Positions 49,740-51,110 of a stretch of 51,110 bases of DNA are shown piece after piece. The notes beneath the pieces were generated by a model. It was given only the letters and a program-made list of their open reading frames with translations. It ran no database searches and was not told where the DNA came from. The stretch's first letter is position 1, and every line of letters begins with the position of its first letter. Position numbers and translations under genes: made by a program. The stretch comes from PALSA-1440 sp050011195. GTDB lineage: Bacteria; Verrucomicrobiota; Verrucomicrobiia; Limisphaerales; UBA8199. Where the stretch lies: positions 1 through 51,110 of the forward strand of contig JBEKJO010000021.1 in the NCBI GenBank assembly GCA_050011195.1, in the 5' to 3' direction.

Positions 49740-50705
49740 TTAGTGCCCGGCCCGCCGCAACACCTCCAGCGCTTCCGGCAGTAGCGCGAGCGTGCCTCCA
49801 CTGAAGCGCACGTATGGCAGGATGTGACCGTTCTTGTCCTCGATGCAGTCCGGCACTAACTTCGGTTCGGCCACGCTCTCGCCCAGCGGATACCCGTGGT
49901 GGTAGTAGTGCTTGTAGATCGTCTTGCTGGTCGTCGCTCCACCAGGCGCTTGGAATACTTGAACTGTGGGTTCCGTCACTCCTCCATTCACCAACTCTTC
50001 GGCCCGATCGAACGCAATACCGTAAGCTCGGTCGTAAAAGACGTGCCACACATGAATCGGCAATCCGTGCTGCTCCTGCCACGCGCGCAAGGGGGAGCGG
50101 TCCTCCTCCTTAATAATTATTGTCGGAAGCACGGCATTCTTCCGCAGGCCGAGCCGCCCGCCGAGTCGCCGCTGCGGTTTCAGCGGTGATCGGAAGTCCG
50201 GCATGTTTTGCGCCCGCCACAGGCTGTTCTCACACTCCACCGCCAGTACTGCGGCCCGCACTAGGCGAGCCACTCGCTCATCCGCTTCCGGCGTGAAGGG
50301 CAACTCAGCAGGACCACCTAGCGCCTTTATCTCCCGCTCGACCTTCTCCGCTGACCCTTGCGGAAAGATAAGCAGGTCGGGCCGCTTGATGTCGCCTAAT
50401 CCCGCCGCCTCAAGTCGCTCGAAATAGAGTTCGAAGGCCCGTACATCTTCTGTTGGTGCTGTCCCGCTGGGTCCATAGGGAATGGCGAAGAACTCGCGGG
50501 TTGCTTTAACGGCGTCAATGAGCCGCTGCTCGCTCCACACACCCTGCGACCAGCGCATCAGAAAGTCGCTTCCACGAAGGCGGCGCGGGTTCAAGAGGAA
50601 GTCTTGCCATGGCAGCAGCGGTGGGCTCGTCAGGAGTTCTTCCAGAAAGACCTCGCCGACAGCGAGTTCGTCGTCAAATCGGGTGTTGCGAGGGCGCTTG
50701 TGCAT
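49740..50705 (-). CDS. Type II restriction endonuclease, possibly AccI-like
   Basis: 321 residues from the ATG at 50705 (MHKRPRNTRFDDELAVGEVF); the longer frame to 50780 starts with TTG and is less likely. A PD-(D/E)xK-type core is plausible: 'IKRPDLLIFPQG' followed by 'LAVECENSLWRAQNMPDF', giving D...E-x-E. The C-terminus 'LPIHVWHVFYDRAYGIAFD ... VQVFQAPGGATTSKTIYKHYY' matches my recollection of AccI-family enzymes (recognition GTMKAC), but the specificity is inference. It precedes the methylase by 12 bases. No controller (C) gene is present. Size and organisation fit a complete R-M operon. Confidence 0.65.
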   Translation of the reverse strand: MHKRPRNTRFDDELAVGEVFLEELLTSPPLLPWQDFLLNPRRLRGSDFLMRWSQGVWSEQRLIDAVKATREFFAIPYGPSGTAPTEDVRAFELYFERLEAAGLGDIKRPDLLIFPQGSAEKVEREIKALGGPAELPFTPEADERVARLVRAAVLAVECENSLWRAQNMPDFRSPLKPQRRLGGRLGLRKNAVLPTIIIKEEDRSPLRAWQEQHGLPIHVWHVFYDRAYGIAFDRAEELVNGGVTEPTVQVFQAPGGATTSKTIYKHYYHHGYPLGESVAEPKLVPDCIEDKNGHILPYVRFSGGTLALLPEALEVLRRAGH

Positions 50706-50979
50706 ATCGGCCCAAGTTTTCCCACAGCGGGCGCAGAAGGTCCAGACATTTCTCCGGCAGTGGCCGTCGCCTCGGCCCAAAGTCGCTTGCCCAACTCCCG
50801 CCCCTTTCCTCTCCCCCTCTGCAATAGACGGTTCTCTTTTGCCAAGAAAGCGAGAGCGGCTATACGTTGCTCTACGTCACTCTACACCCGTTCGCAATCT
50901 CGTGTTTGCGCCGTTCGGTCGCACGATGGGGACATTCCGCCCCGCGATATTCTCTGGAATTGGGCTTGTTCCTGACAAC
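50706..50979. other. Upstream region of the restriction operon
   Basis: About 270 bases without a gene. It must carry the promoter for the nuclease and methylase. Three GTAGAG/GTAGAGC-like words lie near 50870-50890 on the minus strand, but no symmetrical C-box was recognised. Confidence 0.4.
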
Positions 50980-51110
50980 GCCGCAGGCGTGAAATCTTTG
51001 TAGAACCAAGACAGAAAAAGATTCTCAAGCTCCGTCAGGAGCGGCATCTTCGGTTCATGGCAAACACCTGCACGCAAATGATTTCCCGAATAGGCCGCCC
51101 CGACGGGGCT
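50980..51110. repeat. REP-like hairpin cluster H at the window edge
   Basis: Three small hairpins: CGCC-G-CAGGCG (near 50982), AGCTCC-GTCA-GGAGC (near 51030) and GCCCC-GAC-GGGGC (51096-51109). The first is followed by GAAATCTTTGTAGAA. On the minus strand it would read 'MPLLTELENLFLSWFYKDF', a peptide I recall recurring in Verrucomicrobiota intergenic repeats. Confidence 0.65.

Noticed and set aside
50877..51077. 66-residue minus-strand frame 'MPLLTELENLF...'
   Set aside because: It coincides with the REP-like hairpin cluster and I recall it as a recurrent repeat translation; not supported as a gene.

Overview
The window (about 51 kb, GC-rich) looks like a piece of a Verrucomicrobiota chromosome, most likely a Pedosphaera/Limisphaerales-type soil or freshwater lineage. 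This is inferred from gene content: secreted proteins with the 'FTYQGRL' N-terminal domain, choice-of-anchor-Q beta-helix proteins, 'QYSIDWYKVAGGGG' surface proteins, a DUF6600 protein and GH38/GH43 enzymes. It also rests on a dense population of small palindromic and low-complexity repeats between and inside the 5' ends of genes. No rRNA, tRNA, CRISPR array or intact transposase was seen.

Layout: 1-575 is the C-terminal half of a BMP-family ABC transporter binding protein. 1,100-2,770 holds three small hypothetical genes of visibly lower GC, spaced by repeat-like sequence (possible cassettes). 3,207-3,772 is a two-gene hypothetical operon. 3,894-6,569 (minus strand) carries parB, a PfkB-type sugar kinase and def. 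6,912-10,779 encodes three secreted or surface proteins: a YadA-head-like repeat protein, a parallel beta-helix protein and a small beta-rich protein. 10,859-12,049 is a DUF6600 protein. 12,158-21,311 (minus) is a complete RND efflux operon with adaptor, two inner-membrane pumps and a NodT-type outer-membrane factor.

21,664-25,987 is a compact division cluster: mraZ with its operator array, an FtsL-like gene, ftsI and ftsW. The usual rsmH and mur genes are absent. A SorC-type regulator, an outer-membrane protein with GTN heptads, a five-helix membrane protein and a PQQ-propeller protein follow. The propeller gene is preceded by two intrinsic terminators. 32,729-39,330 carries housekeeping genes: tilS, ftsH, rpe, a DUF883 protein and a phosphohexomutase. 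39,718-41,397 has small membrane proteins and a YceI protein.

41,398-42,709 is gene-poor, with a decayed fibronectin-III fragment and hairpins. A GH43 lipoprotein and a GH38 alpha-mannosidase follow (convergent; glycan degradation). The right end (48,153-50,705) is a type II restriction-modification pair, possibly AccI-like, flanked by repeats.

The most unusual signals are the 10-bp-phased MraZ boxes overlapping the mraZ start, the abundance and variety of palindromic elements (one sits inside the coding region of a secreted protein), tandem repeats abutting start codons that lack Shine-Dalgarno sequences, the 20 x 51-bp repeat protein, and the GTN-heptad outer-membrane protein.
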